NCBI RefSeq assembly: GCF_014596575.1
Contig: NZ_NASZ01000006.1
Coordinates: forward strand, 87,198-151,197
Origin: Flavobacterium pokkalii
GTDB lineage: Bacteria; Bacteroidota; Bacteroidia; Flavobacteriales; Flavobacteriaceae
DNA: 64,000 bases
Direction of reading: 5' to 3'
Part shown: piece by piece, positions 37,860 to 46,370 of the stretch
Layout: each line of letters begins with the position of its first letter
Position numbering within the stretch: position 1 is the stretch's first letter
Translations under genes and position numbers: made by a program
Notes under the pieces: generated by a model
Told to the model about the DNA's origin: nothing
Databases searched by the model: none
The model's input: only the letters and a program-made list of their open reading frames with translations

Positions 37860-38672
37860 TTATTCCCATTTTAGATTTTGAGCATATTTAGTATGAGGTG
37901 CGATTTCAAACATATACTCTTTATTATGTAAACTATGCCCAAGTGTCTGTATCAAATCGTCATTTACCCAAATAAATTTGTCCGATTCTTTTTCTAATTT
38001 TAGTTTTTCTAGAATTGGTAATTGCTCATTATTAATAACCAAGTCAAAAATTTCAAAAATAAATATCCCTTTACCACCGCTATCTAATTTGATAATTGGA
38101 GATTGAATCTTCTTTTTGAATTCATAATCTATGAAGCGAAATTGTCTCCAAGGTAAAATGTCTTCTGAAATTAATTCTTCGCAAAATTCTCTCCATGGAG
38201 AAATTTCCCTATCCTTTTTTGAATCAAACCATTTCAGAAAAGAGATTACATTTTTTCCCTTCACGTAAACTCTCAAATCATTTTTAGCTATTCCTTTTTC
38301 TGTTTCAAACTTTCTATCAGGTTTTACTTCTAATTTTTCAAAAATAGCACTACTGCTTGGTAATGTTTTATAACATCCGCCTACCGGCTGGTAGTAATTT
38401 CTTGTTCTACTTTTTACTAGTAAATACTCATTGTCAACTTTAATCCTGTACAGATACGCAATTGATAAACGAAAATCTTTTTTGGGGTGCAAAATCTGAG
38501 TATTAATAATTAATATTAATTGTTTATAATTATCTATTAACCAACCTAAAATTAATGTCAATAATGAAATTATCCCAGCTCTTGTAAATGGAGAATGCCA
38601 AAAATCATTGTCAAATAATCCAATAATAATAAGTAAAATAGGTATCGTATATTTTATGAGGTTATCTTTCAT
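37860..38672 (-). CDS. Membrane-anchored SMODS-associated NUDIX protein (Cap16-like CBASS effector)
   Basis: A 270-residue protein. Two membrane segments at the N-terminus (YTIPILLIIIGLFD; AGIISLLTLILGWLI) precede a NUDIX-like domain: LLVKSRTRNYYQPVGGCYK gives the PxGG strand and SPWREFCEELISE the REx2EE core of the Nudix box, with the usual Gly absent. This is the layout of Sa_NUDIX proteins predicted to bind the cyclic nucleotide signal and then disturb the membrane. Its ATG overlaps the stop of the ATPase gene by 4 bp. Effector role follows from the family and order. Confidence 0.7.
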   Translation of the reverse strand: MKDNLIKYTIPILLIIIGLFDNDFWHSPFTRAGIISLLTLILGWLIDNYKQLILIINTQILHPKKDFRLSIAYLYRIKVDNEYLLVKSRTRNYYQPVGGCYKTLPSSSAIFEKLEVKPDRKFETEKGIAKNDLRVYVKGKNVISFLKWFDSKKDREISPWREFCEELISEDILPWRQFRFIDYEFKKKIQSPIIKLDSGGKGIFIFEIFDLVINNEQLPILEKLKLEKESDKFIWVNDDLIQTLGHSLHNKEYMFEIAPHTKYAQNLKWE

Positions 38673-39553
38673 ATTATTTTTGGACTTGGTTTTAGTTGAA
38701 TGATTGTTTCTTTTATTGATTTAAAGTCCAATGCTTTTGAAGGAAAACATTTTGATACAGCCTCAGGCAAAACTCTTAATCGAATATCTGAGAAAGAAAA
38801 TTCTAAATTATCATTATGTTTCTCTCCTGTTAACTCTGCTAAAGTTTCTAATTCTTTATCTGTCAGTCCAATTTCTCCTACTGATTTTTCAAACAATTGC
38901 TTTCTTTCATCAAAATTAGGTCTCTCAAACTCTAATATTATTGCAGCTCTTCGAATAATTGCTTCATCCAGAAAATGAAGTCTATTGGTTGACATAAATA
39001 AGATAGCTCTACCATTTAATTCTCTTAATTCGTCAATTTTTTGAATTAATGTATTTACAGCAGCTTTTTCTTCTTGATGCATTTGCATGGTTGACCTAGT
39101 TGAAGCTATGGCATCTGCTTCATCAATCAATAGAAATGCAACTCTTCTTTTTCCTGCTTGATTTTTTAATTCACTGAATGCGTCATTGACCAAGTTTCCC
39201 ATCTGACCGTGTAAACCTTCACCTCTTACTCTTGTACTAAGTTTGAGAAAAAAACCATCTTTTTTAAGCTCTCGCAACATTCTATCTGCAATTGCTTCGG
39301 CAGAAATGGTTTTTCCTGTACCAGCATCCCCAGATAATATTATTAGCGGGTATTTCTCTTGAAGTTGAGAAATAATTGGTAATTCTACATTATGAAACTT
39401 TTTACTCCATTCTATTAACCCCTCTTGATCAAGTAATAACTTTAAGTTGGAAAATATCCTATCGAATTTTGAATCAAAACCGACCAAGTTCTTTGTTCTC
39501 TCTTGAATACCTTTATTAGGTAATTCAACTATATTATCAAAAATATTATTCAT
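38669..39553 (-). CDS. TRIP13/Pch2-like AAA+ ATPase (Cap6)
   Basis: A 294-residue AAA+ protein with Walker A GDAGTGKT (75-82), Walker B LLIDEADAIASTR (141-153), sensor LFMSTNR and arginine finger region IIRRAA. Placed directly after a bacterial HORMA gene (3 bp gap), it fits the Pch2/TRIP13-like regulator that unfolds HORMA and switches off the cyclase. Such a protein defines type III CBASS. It is about the usual length. Confidence 0.88.
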   Translation of the reverse strand: MNNIFDNIVELPNKGIQERTKNLVGFDSKFDRIFSNLKLLLDQEGLIEWSKKFHNVELPIISQLQEKYPLIILSGDAGTGKTISAEAIADRMLRELKKDGFFLKLSTRVRGEGLHGQMGNLVNDAFSELKNQAGKRRVAFLLIDEADAIASTRSTMQMHQEEKAAVNTLIQKIDELRELNGRAILFMSTNRLHFLDEAIIRRAAIILEFERPNFDERKQLFEKSVGEIGLTDKELETLAELTGEKHNDNLEFSFSDIRLRVLPEAVSKCFPSKALDFKSIKETIIQLKPSPKII

Positions 39554-39556
39554 GGC

Positions 39557-40072
39557 TTATTTATAATTTGTTTTTTGTAATTCATATCCTTTACTGGCAT
39601 ATAATTGAGCATTAGAACCTTGAAGGCTTGGAAATGAATTATCTATAGAGGAAGCTGTCCATGATATTTTAAAATTTTTTGAAAAATTTTCTTTTTCTGT
39701 TGTGGTTAAATTTCTCCATTTTTGAGTGTATGTCAAAATGACAGAAAGGCTCGTGTTTGGTATGTCAGCCCAATCGTTATTTTTTCCTGCTCTTTCACTT
39801 TCTGTAGAGGTTCCAAGTGAATTTACAATGAATTTTGAAGCTCGAATTACTCCCCCTGTCTCATTGTTGAGCAATACAATATCAACTGAATATAAGTATT
39901 CATTTTCAGCTAACAGAAGTATATCATAGAATATTTTATCAACATACTCCATGGTCCATTTTCCAGTTCTTCGTGCAATCGTTCTGATATCGGCTTCACA
40001 GCCCTCAAAGGTTTTTCTTATATCTAAAACTGTATAAGTACTTGTTTTTGTAGTTGTTCCGTACATAAGCAT
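39557..40072 (-). CDS. Bacterial HORMA-domain protein (Cap7)
   Basis: A 171-residue protein matching bacterial HORMA family 1: STYTVLDIRKTFEGCEADIRTIARRTGKW at the N-terminus, the strand VDIVLLNNETGGVIRASKFIV, LSVILTYTQKWRNLT, and the closing segment SFPSLQGSNAQLYASKGYELQK. HORMA proteins sense peptide ligands of phage origin and bind and activate the CD-NTase. The start overlaps the cyclase stop (TAATG). Single HORMA gene, so the locus is of the one-HORMA type III form. Confidence 0.85.
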   Translation of the reverse strand: MLMYGTTTKTSTYTVLDIRKTFEGCEADIRTIARRTGKWTMEYVDKIFYDILLLAENEYLYSVDIVLLNNETGGVIRASKFIVNSLGTSTESERAGKNNDWADIPNTSLSVILTYTQKWRNLTTTEKENFSKNFKISWTASSIDNSFPSLQGSNAQLYASKGYELQKTNYK

Positions 40073-41055
40073 TAATCTAAATTAAAAGTTGGTCCGAAAA
40101 CACGTTTCCATTCTTGGATAGTGTCTCCTTTATTATTTTTTGATTCGGCAATATTTAAGGTATCAAAAGCATCTTCAGCTTCTTCAATAATTTCATCCCA
40201 TTTGTTTTTATCAAGACGTTTCACAATATTGTTTTCTTTATTTGTGTTGTCTGCAATGTAAATAGGAGAATCATAATTGCAAGGAATTGATCTAATAGAA
40301 TCTTTGAATTCAATTATTGGAAAAGATGGGCTGCTTACAAATTGAAAAAATCGGATTATACCTTCTTCTATGTTTTCTTGTATACCATAATTCTCATCTA
40401 AATAAGCAACTATTAATTCAATTGAAAAAGATGATAAGCCTGGTTCATTGTCCGTAGGCTGTAATTCTTTATAATTTTTCCACCATTTTATTGCCCTAAC
40501 AATTGAGGTGTAAGATGGATTGTTTTGTCTTTTTGCTAAAGAGAAGCTTAATTGTTTGCTGATACTTGTAATATATTTTTTCCCTCCACGTCTACTTGGT
40601 TGCCAAACATATTCGTGTAAATCTTGTAATGGAACAACAGGAACAATATCAACTTGTAACCCCGTTCCACTAAATGAAATGGTTATTGATTTAGTATTAC
40701 CTTTAGCATCAACATCTCTTTGGATGTCTTTTTGAGGGTATATATTTTCTAGATAGGAAATTATATAATCATATAATTTAGGTAAATCATTATGAATATC
40801 GCTATCTCCGGTAACAAATAGAACCAAATCAATATCAATAGGATTTTCTCCAGTTGGTTTTAGTATAGTCTTCTTTTTCCAAGAGCCGGCTAAAAGATAT
40901 TTTGCAACTTTTAAATCATGACTACCATCTTCGGCAATTTTTTTTTCTAATTTTTGTTTTAGATTATTGATTTGATCTCTGTATTTACCCATATTTTCAG
41001 GCTGTAGTTTGATCTTTTCAATAAAGTGTTGTAAATCTTTATTCGATAACTTCAT
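40072..41055 (-). CDS. CBASS CD-NTase (oligonucleotide cyclase, CdnC/D-like)
   Basis: A 327-residue polymerase-beta-type nucleotidyltransferase. The catalytic motif is LLAGSWKKKT (Gly57-Ser58) with metal-binding Asp74, Asp76 (NPIDIDLVLF) and Asp136 (LQVDIVPVVP). The C-terminal OAS1-C-like part is intact. Together with HORMA and TRIP13-like genes it should make a cyclic oligonucleotide on infection, which the NUDIX membrane protein would sense. Clade is most likely C or D, judged from the partner genes only. First gene of the operon. Confidence 0.88.
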   Translation of the reverse strand: MKLSNKDLQHFIEKIKLQPENMGKYRDQINNLKQKLEKKIAEDGSHDLKVAKYLLAGSWKKKTILKPTGENPIDIDLVLFVTGDSDIHNDLPKLYDYIISYLENIYPQKDIQRDVDAKGNTKSITISFSGTGLQVDIVPVVPLQDLHEYVWQPSRRGGKKYITSISKQLSFSLAKRQNNPSYTSIVRAIKWWKNYKELQPTDNEPGLSSFSIELIVAYLDENYGIQENIEEGIIRFFQFVSSPSFPIIEFKDSIRSIPCNYDSPIYIADNTNKENNIVKRLDKNKWDEIIEEAEDAFDTLNIAESKNNKGDTIQEWKRVFGPTFNLD

Positions 41056-41415
41056 AAATTTTAGTATTAATACCTATCTATATATCAAATTGTTATCCAG
41101 TATATCCAAAATGACGTTTTGTCAGTTGTAATAAGGTCTGTAACTTGAAATGTCAGCGAATTATTAAAAGAACGAACATTTATTTTACCTCAATTATTAG
41201 TAAAATACTAGACTTTATCAATAACCATCATCAACCAAGCGACGTTCTTTTGCTTATTTTCTTTGGTCGCTGTGTGAAAAGAAAAGAAGTCAGCTAAAAA
41301 CAACAAAAGGGATACTAAATATCCCGTGAAATGATGTCGCAACCTGTTTGGTAAAATGTAAGTAGTGGAATTTGTGGAGCGGTACATTTTGGCAAAAGGG
41401 TTGTACCAATTGAAT

Positions 41416-41458
41416 GCAAAAATGCGTTTCCGACGGCAGGAAGGAATTGCATTTTTGC
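41416..41458 (-). terminator. Terminator hairpin between PRTRC and CBASS operons
   Basis: GCAAAAATGC (41416-41425) and GCATTTTTGC (41449-41458) are perfect inverted copies with an inner TTTCC/GGAA pairing. It lies 17 bp past the stop of the PRTRC ThiF gene and ahead of the CBASS promoter region. GC content changes sharply here. The remaining bases 41056-41415 show no gene. Confidence 0.55.
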
Positions 41459-41474
41459 CGCCCGGCTTTGGCTG

Positions 41475-42275
41475 TCAGGCGACTTTTAGAGGTTGGGTTT
41501 GAAAGTTCTTCAAATTAAGGAAAAAACCTCTGTTTTCGGTCATTCCATAGCGTAACATAGACCAAAGCAAAGAACACCCCATTTGTGCCAATGTTGCATT
41601 AATATATAAATCCTGTTTTTCCAATGCTTCGGCTAAACTGCAACTTGGTGTATCGTCTGTTTCTTCTGATTGTTTAAGCAGTTCGCCAAATTCATCCGTA
41701 ACCATTGGCAGGCTTGTCACCGTTTCGTATTTCTCTGACTGTGGTTGTTTGATTTCTCCGATAGTAGATAATATGACTTGTCCTGTATGTTCACTGTTAC
41801 CGAAATCCAACCAGTATTTTGGTTCGTCACGGCTCATTCTGCTTTGGTTCATAGCTTTGAGCATTTCGGCAATATTAAACCGTGTTTGTACATTGTCCAC
41901 ACAAGTAATAAAAATCGTTGTCTTTGCATTTTTGGGTAATTCACCCAACGCATTGCGTTCAAACTTTTGGGTTTCTGCTTTCCAATTTGTTCCCATAAAC
42001 CGATTAACTCGGTTTATCAAAGCTACCGATTTGTACAATCCTGTTTCGCTCGGTGCAAATCGCTGTCTGCCTAAATTGGCTTCCGTAATACTATCATCAT
42101 CCCATAAACGCACCTGCAATCCTGCGTGTCCCAATTCGGTTAGGCTGTGGCTCATTTCCATTAAGGCAGTCAGTACCTTTGAGCCTGTGCCACCTGCACC
42201 AATCAAATTAATTTCAATCGGATTGGTCGGACTAATTAGATAATTATCGGTAAAATGTATTTTCGTTTTCATCAC
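41475..42275 (-). CDS. PRTRC system ThiF-family protein
   Basis: A 266-residue E1-like adenylyltransferase fold. The ATP loop LIGAGGTGSKVL is at residues 25-36, followed by LWDDDSITEANLGRQRF and ITCVDNVQTRFNIAEML, all usual for ThiF/MoeB/UBA domains. The short length (no large C-terminal catalytic Cys domain) and the company of PRTRC B, C and E genes identify it as PRTRC_ThiF. Function is unknown in any organism that I know of. Its start overlaps PRTRC B by 4 bp. Confidence 0.85.
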   Translation of the reverse strand: MMKTKIHFTDNYLISPTNPIEINLIGAGGTGSKVLTALMEMSHSLTELGHAGLQVRLWDDDSITEANLGRQRFAPSETGLYKSVALINRVNRFMGTNWKAETQKFERNALGELPKNAKTTIFITCVDNVQTRFNIAEMLKAMNQSRMSRDEPKYWLDFGNSEHTGQVILSTIGEIKQPQSEKYETVTSLPMVTDEFGELLKQSEETDDTPSCSLAEALEKQDLYINATLAQMGCSLLWSMLRYGMTENRGFFLNLKNFQTQPLKVA

Positions 42276-42997
42276 AATAGATTTTTAAGAGTTTTATTAT
42301 TTGGTTTAAGTACTTCTTTTGGAAAGGGTTTAGCTGTATTTATCAGGTCTTTCCAAAGGTTTATACAATTCCCTTTTATGGGGTTGTGATTGCCTAACAG
42401 ATGGCTGAAATAGGAATTGAAGAAATAATGTTCCCAAGCCTGTACAAATTCTTCTACCGAAGCGGATTTTTTAATATCAACACTTACTGTTCCCATACAG
42501 ACTTTGCCGTCTTCATAGATGTTGAAATAGGGTGTATGAAACAATTTAGTTTTCTCGTTGGGTCTTCTGTCATTTGCAAGGGCAAATACGCTCAAACTGT
42601 TTTTACTCGCTTTCCAAAGCATCGGTGGTACTTCTGCTATTCCGTTTGGAATTTGCAGACTGTCCACAAAGTACAGTTGTCTTTGCTGTGCTTTGGTGTA
42701 CCATATAACCGAACCATTTTCAGGATTCGGATTGATGTGCAGAATGTTGGTAGGCAATATTCCGCTTGGTTTAAGTAAGGCTATGTTTTTTTCCTGTTCG
42801 GTATTGAGTGCCTTTGCCAATACATTGGCTTCCTTTACGGTCAAAGGGTGGGCATTAATAGGATTGCCGTTTTTGTCCATGTCAAAATGTTCTACATAAA
42901 CATCGGTATTGCTCCCTTTGGTTTCATAGAATACCAAAACCGATTTTGGGTGGTACAATGTGCCGAAATTTTGTGTTATATCGTTAATTGTTTCCAT
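42272..42997 (-). CDS. PRTRC system protein B
   Basis: A 241-residue protein with the PRTRC_B pattern: VLVFYETKGSNTDVYVEHFDMDKNGNPINAHPLTVKEANVLAKAL and PTNILHINPNPENGSVIWYTKAQQRQLYF, then SVFALANDRRPNEKTKLFHTPYFNIYEDGKVCMG. No enzymatic motif known. It forms a chain with the ThiF and F-like genes; spacing to the latter is 12 bp. Confidence 0.82.
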   Translation of the reverse strand: METINDITQNFGTLYHPKSVLVFYETKGSNTDVYVEHFDMDKNGNPINAHPLTVKEANVLAKALNTEQEKNIALLKPSGILPTNILHINPNPENGSVIWYTKAQQRQLYFVDSLQIPNGIAEVPPMLWKASKNSLSVFALANDRRPNEKTKLFHTPYFNIYEDGKVCMGTVSVDIKKSASVEEFVQAWEHYFFNSYFSHLLGNHNPIKGNCINLWKDLINTAKPFPKEVLKPNNKTLKNLL

Positions 42998-43009
42998 AAT
43001 TTCCGATTT

Positions 43010-44164
43010 TTAAAAGTTGTTCAAAATGTCGCATAGCTTGTGCAATAGTTCAAATAATCGGTTTTCAAAACAAAGGTTGTTGGCTGTTATATCCCTGCCG
43101 TCAAACTGTTTTAGGATAATGGGTTCTTCCATTTGTCCGTACTCCTGCATTTCGCTGTTTACCGATTCTATAAGCATTTTATTCAACCAGCCTTTGTGGT
43201 CTGTATAAAAGGAAATGTATTTTTCCATTCCGATGATGTTTTCCATATCTTCCCCCGATGCTTCTCCGTTTGGTTTGGCATTACGGAATACGTTTTCATT
43301 TGGATAGGTTTGATAAAGGGTAAAGGCTTCTTTTGCTAAGGTCAAGCACTCTCTATCAAAATTGTCTTTGGCTTTAAAGCTGTTGATGCGTTGTTCAAAT
43401 ATGGTCAGATTAATGCGGTTGTAAATCCGCTGTTCTATATAATCCCCGATATATTCGGCTTGTTTTATCTCTGCTAGATATACGGCTGTTTCTTCGGTAT
43501 AGTCATCCTGTTCAACCCAATCATTCATCATTTCGTACATCCAATACAGGTAGCTGTCTTGCTGTCTGTAATAGGGAATTTCTGCTATATGGTACAGATA
43601 GGCACAAACGGATAACAATAGATGTGCGTTTCTTTTTTGGTTACGGTTGTGTAACATTCGGTACAATGAAGCAACGGGAATGTAAAACAATGTTGAACCT
43701 GTATTGTAACGTTCTTCGCTTACAAAATAGGTTCTCTTACTATCCTGTACCAAACGGATTTCCTCCCAATCCAATACCTTTTGCTTTAGTTTTTCTTCCA
43801 TATCCGATATAGCCAATGCCATATTGTAGGGATAGGGAAACTGTTGAGTCTGCATCGGTTCAATGTGGTAATGCTCGGCAAGTTTGGAAAGGGATTGAAA
43901 AAAATCCCTTTCCGTTTTGTCTGATTTCCTGCAAGTCTGTACGGTTTTGGTTTCATTTAGTTTAGGCAGAAACGTACACTTTAGAAAACCATTGGCAACA
44001 TTGTTGTTGGTACTGATTTGCGTTTGTCTTTCTGTATTTCGTTTGCATCTTTTGGTTTTTGCATCCAATTGACGAACTCGTTCAACTGTCGGTGCAATTG
44101 TCTTTGTCGTTGCTGTTTGGGAATTATGATAGTTCCCGATAGGATGTGTTTGTGCATAGTTCAT
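43010..44164 (-). CDS. PRTRC protein F-like (unknown function)
   Basis: A 384-residue protein starting at ATG 44164 (MNYAQTHPIGNY...). A longer frame up to 44317 exists but overlaps the PRTRC C gene and is unlikely. The N-terminal 90 residues are basic and Thr/Asn-rich; the rest is helical (MALAISDMEEKLKQKVLDWEEIRLVQDSKRTYFVSEERYNTGSTLFYIPVASLYRMLH). Position between PRTRC C and B matches the PRTRC_F gene of other PRTRC loci; the identity is by position and size, not by a motif I can verify. Confidence 0.55.
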   Translation of the reverse strand: MNYAQTHPIGNYHNSQTATTKTIAPTVERVRQLDAKTKRCKRNTERQTQISTNNNVANGFLKCTFLPKLNETKTVQTCRKSDKTERDFFQSLSKLAEHYHIEPMQTQQFPYPYNMALAISDMEEKLKQKVLDWEEIRLVQDSKRTYFVSEERYNTGSTLFYIPVASLYRMLHNRNQKRNAHLLLSVCAYLYHIAEIPYYRQQDSYLYWMYEMMNDWVEQDDYTEETAVYLAEIKQAEYIGDYIEQRIYNRINLTIFEQRINSFKAKDNFDRECLTLAKEAFTLYQTYPNENVFRNAKPNGEASGEDMENIIGMEKYISFYTDHKGWLNKMLIESVNSEMQEYGQMEEPIILKQFDGRDITANNLCFENRLFELLHKLCDILNNF

Positions 44165-44181
44165 CGTTTTAAGTATTTGGT

Positions 44182-44400
44182 TCAGCCTTTCGTACCCATT
44201 ACGCTTTCGAACTTGTACTCTACCGTATCGTCTTTGATTTGTGGTGCAGATGCTTTTGCTGTTGTGAGTATAGGGTACATATTTGCATAAAAATTCATTA
44301 CGGCTTCCACACTCCAACGTGGTTCGGGGTCGGTCAGCCTTATATCTTGTCCTTTATCTTTGAGTATAAACACTCGTTCTAATTGCGTTGCTAATAACAT
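44182..44400 (-). CDS. PRTRC system protein C
   Basis: A 72-residue protein, RVFILKDKGQDIRLTDPEPRWSVEAVMNFYANMYPILTTAKASAPQI..., which is the compact conserved PRTRC_C family. No predicted enzymatic function. It is 18 bp downstream of PRTRC E and 17 bp upstream of the F-like start. One of the most recognisable members of the block. Confidence 0.88.
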   Translation of the reverse strand: MLLATQLERVFILKDKGQDIRLTDPEPRWSVEAVMNFYANMYPILTTAKASAPQIKDDTVEYKFESVMGTKG

Positions 44401-44418
44401 AATGCTTGTTTTTAATCG

Positions 44419-45030
44419 TTAATACTCAGTTTCTACTTCGTCCGTTTCATCTATAGGATAATCGGTTGTGATTTCTTCCTCCTGGCTCGGCTCGGCTGTG
44501 GTTTCTTCGGTAGTTCCGAAAAGACTAGGTGTTGCGAATTTTGCAGACAACGAAGATTTGCGTTTGCGTATCTCGTCCGCTTTTTCTGGAAACTCCGTAA
44601 TTTCGGGTACTTTCATCCACGCTTCACGGAATTTGCCCTCTTTTTCGAGTTCGTCAGCCTTTGCCATTCCGTCTTTGAATTTTTTGTCTTTGGCTTCCTG
44701 TTCTTTTTTCTGCTTATCGGCTTTTTCTTTCTCCATTGCCGATTGCTTTTTGACTTCCTCCATCTGTTTGAGGAATTTTTCCATATCCACCATTACACCC
44801 GAAATGGTTTGTATAGGCGTGGTTATTTGCTCAAAAAATCCCTCGTCTAATTCTTCCGCTGTTCCCCTTAAGTTAAGAGGAGAAATCAGTTGTTTGGCAT
44901 TATCCCCGCATTGGTCATTTTGAAGTAATATTGAAACGACCAGTTTGTTTTCTGCTCCTTTTGATATGGTTAGCTGTAAATTACCTGTGATTTCCAGTTG
45001 TGCTATCTGATTAAAAAAATTAGTATTCAT
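44419..45030 (-). CDS. PRTRC system protein E
   Basis: A 203-residue protein. The N-terminal domain (NFFNQIAQLEITGNLQLTISKGAENKLVVSILLQND; ISPLNLRGTAEELDEGFFEQI) matches PRTRC_E; a Lys/Glu-rich coiled coil occupies residues 90-140 (KKQSAMEKEKADKQKKEQEAKDKKF) and the C-terminus is acidic. It probably acts with protein C. Function unknown. Preceded closely by a 67-aa gene of unknown role. Confidence 0.82.
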   Translation of the reverse strand: MNTNFFNQIAQLEITGNLQLTISKGAENKLVVSILLQNDQCGDNAKQLISPLNLRGTAEELDEGFFEQITTPIQTISGVMVDMEKFLKQMEEVKKQSAMEKEKADKQKKEQEAKDKKFKDGMAKADELEKEGKFREAWMKVPEITEFPEKADEIRKRKSSLSAKFATPSLFGTTEETTAEPSQEEEITTDYPIDETDEVETEY

Positions 45031-45033
45031 CTT

Positions 45034-45237
45034 TTAAAATTTTAAAGTGTTGTTTAATCTACTTTTAATAGCCGTTAATTTTTCGTGCATATCTGTCCAA
45101 TAGGCTTTTTGTCTTTCATTGAAATTTGAAAGGTTTTTACCCTCTTGTTTGTAGTCTTTATATTGTGCCGTTATTTTGATGGCTTCTTCTAGATCGGTTA
45201 TCTCAATCGGGCAACCATTTAAATCAGTTATTTCCAT
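45034..45237 (-). CDS. Small unknown protein between DUF932 and PRTRC E
   Basis: A 67-residue protein (EITDLNGCPIEITDLEEAIKITAQYKDYKQEGKNLSNFNERQKAYWTDMHEKLTAIKSRL). No membrane segment or catalytic motif. Small genes of this look recur in this place in Bacteroidota PRTRC loci. Spacing of 3 bp to PRTRC E and 16 bp from DUF932 places it in the same operon. Function unknown. Confidence 0.7.
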   Translation of the reverse strand: MEITDLNGCPIEITDLEEAIKITAQYKDYKQEGKNLSNFNERQKAYWTDMHEKLTAIKSRLNNTLKF

Positions 45238-45253
45238 TTATAGACTGTTTTGT

Positions 45254-46327
45254 TTAGTTGAAATTCAGAATATCTGAACCAATTTTTGAAAAAGAGGTAC
45301 ACAGTTCAAAAGCTTTTTGTGACTTTATTTGTGCTGTACCACCCAGTACAATGGATTGTAATTTAGCTTCGTCATCTTTATAATTGCGTACATTTTGGTA
45401 GTAGCCTGTCACAGCGTTATAAGCCCCGAATAATGTCCCTTTTGTGGTTTGCATCTGTTGGCTATCACTAGTCATTGCGTATGCAAAAGCACTTTCAACA
45501 GTATTTTTAAACACAGTGGATATTTCGTCATTATTCCCATTTTTGATATGCTCTAAGGTTTCTTTATTGGGACAGAGTGCCAACTGTATCAATTTTTCAA
45601 CCTCCCTATCACTTATTCTTACTTTCGTCCAGTTATTGAAGATGTTTTCTAATTGATTGCTAAATTCGTTAGCTAATCCCATTACTTTGTGAGCATTGTC
45701 TAAGCGTTGTTTTGCTCCCGAAGTATGACGAATGCGTGCTACATTGCTCATATTTCGAAGTGAAGCATTTAGAGTGTTTTGGCAAACAATTCGAATAGGA
45801 GTAAAGGCTGCGGTAATGCTTCCGCTACCATCGTGAGAAGTGGTAAGGAAAATATATTTTTCTGTTACATCATCGCCGTTTCCCACACGGATATAATCAG
45901 GCAGTTTTGCAGTTATGAAAATACGTTCTCCATTACCTAAAGCCCCTGCGGTCTCGTATAAGATACCATCAGTACCTCCTACAATTGCGTCAAAAAAGCT
46001 AAAAGCCTCCCGATTTTGTACAATATGATAGTCTTTACCTACCACGCCCAAAACGGTGTTGTTATCAGTGCGCATAGTAGCATAATAATTAGGCACGATT
46101 AGTTCGTTGTCTCTAATTTCTATGCTGTTTGTATTTTCAATGATATTGGAGCCTTTTGTGTATAGCGGACTTTTGATTACCTCATAATCCAGTCCTGCGT
46201 GTTGGATTGCTTCTGTACTTGTGGGATAATCTTGTACAATTTGCCCTAAACCGTGCCATGCTTTTTCCTGAACACTAAAAAATGAATAACGTTCCGTTTT
46301 TTCGTTGAAATTTAAATTATGTGCCAT
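45254..46327 (-). CDS. DUF932 (phage/plasmid-like TIGR03299) protein
   Basis: A 357-residue protein starting MAHNLNFNEKTERYSFFSVQEKAWHGLGQIVQDYPTSTEA, with RMSNVARIRHTSGA-type text and GDDVTEKYIFLTTSHDGSGSITAAFTPIRIVCQNTL, the DUF932 signature. Members are widely spread on plasmids, phages and ICEs near ssb genes, and a role in protecting single-stranded DNA or in antirestriction has been guessed. No known catalytic motif. Second gene of the ssb-led transcript. Confidence 0.85.
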   Translation of the reverse strand: MAHNLNFNEKTERYSFFSVQEKAWHGLGQIVQDYPTSTEAIQHAGLDYEVIKSPLYTKGSNIIENTNSIEIRDNELIVPNYYATMRTDNNTVLGVVGKDYHIVQNREAFSFFDAIVGGTDGILYETAGALGNGERIFITAKLPDYIRVGNGDDVTEKYIFLTTSHDGSGSITAAFTPIRIVCQNTLNASLRNMSNVARIRHTSGAKQRLDNAHKVMGLANEFSNQLENIFNNWTKVRISDREVEKLIQLALCPNKETLEHIKNGNNDEISTVFKNTVESAFAYAMTSDSQQMQTTKGTLFGAYNAVTGYYQNVRNYKDDEAKLQSIVLGGTAQIKSQKAFELCTSFSKIGSDILNFN

Positions 46328-46370
46328 GATATTGAGATTTTAAAATTTGAAAAAGATTAAATGAATTGTG

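Noticed and set aside
41475..42275. ThiF/E1-like protein next to a CBASS operon, which could suggest a type II CBASS Cap2.
   Set aside because: It is short, belongs to the PRTRC chain with B, C and E genes, and is separated from the CBASS operon by a terminator; no Cap3-like JAB protease is present.
44165..44317. N-terminal extension of the PRTRC F-like frame up to 44317.
   Set aside because: It overlaps the well-supported PRTRC C gene in another frame; the ATG at 44164 fits the 17-bp spacing to C.
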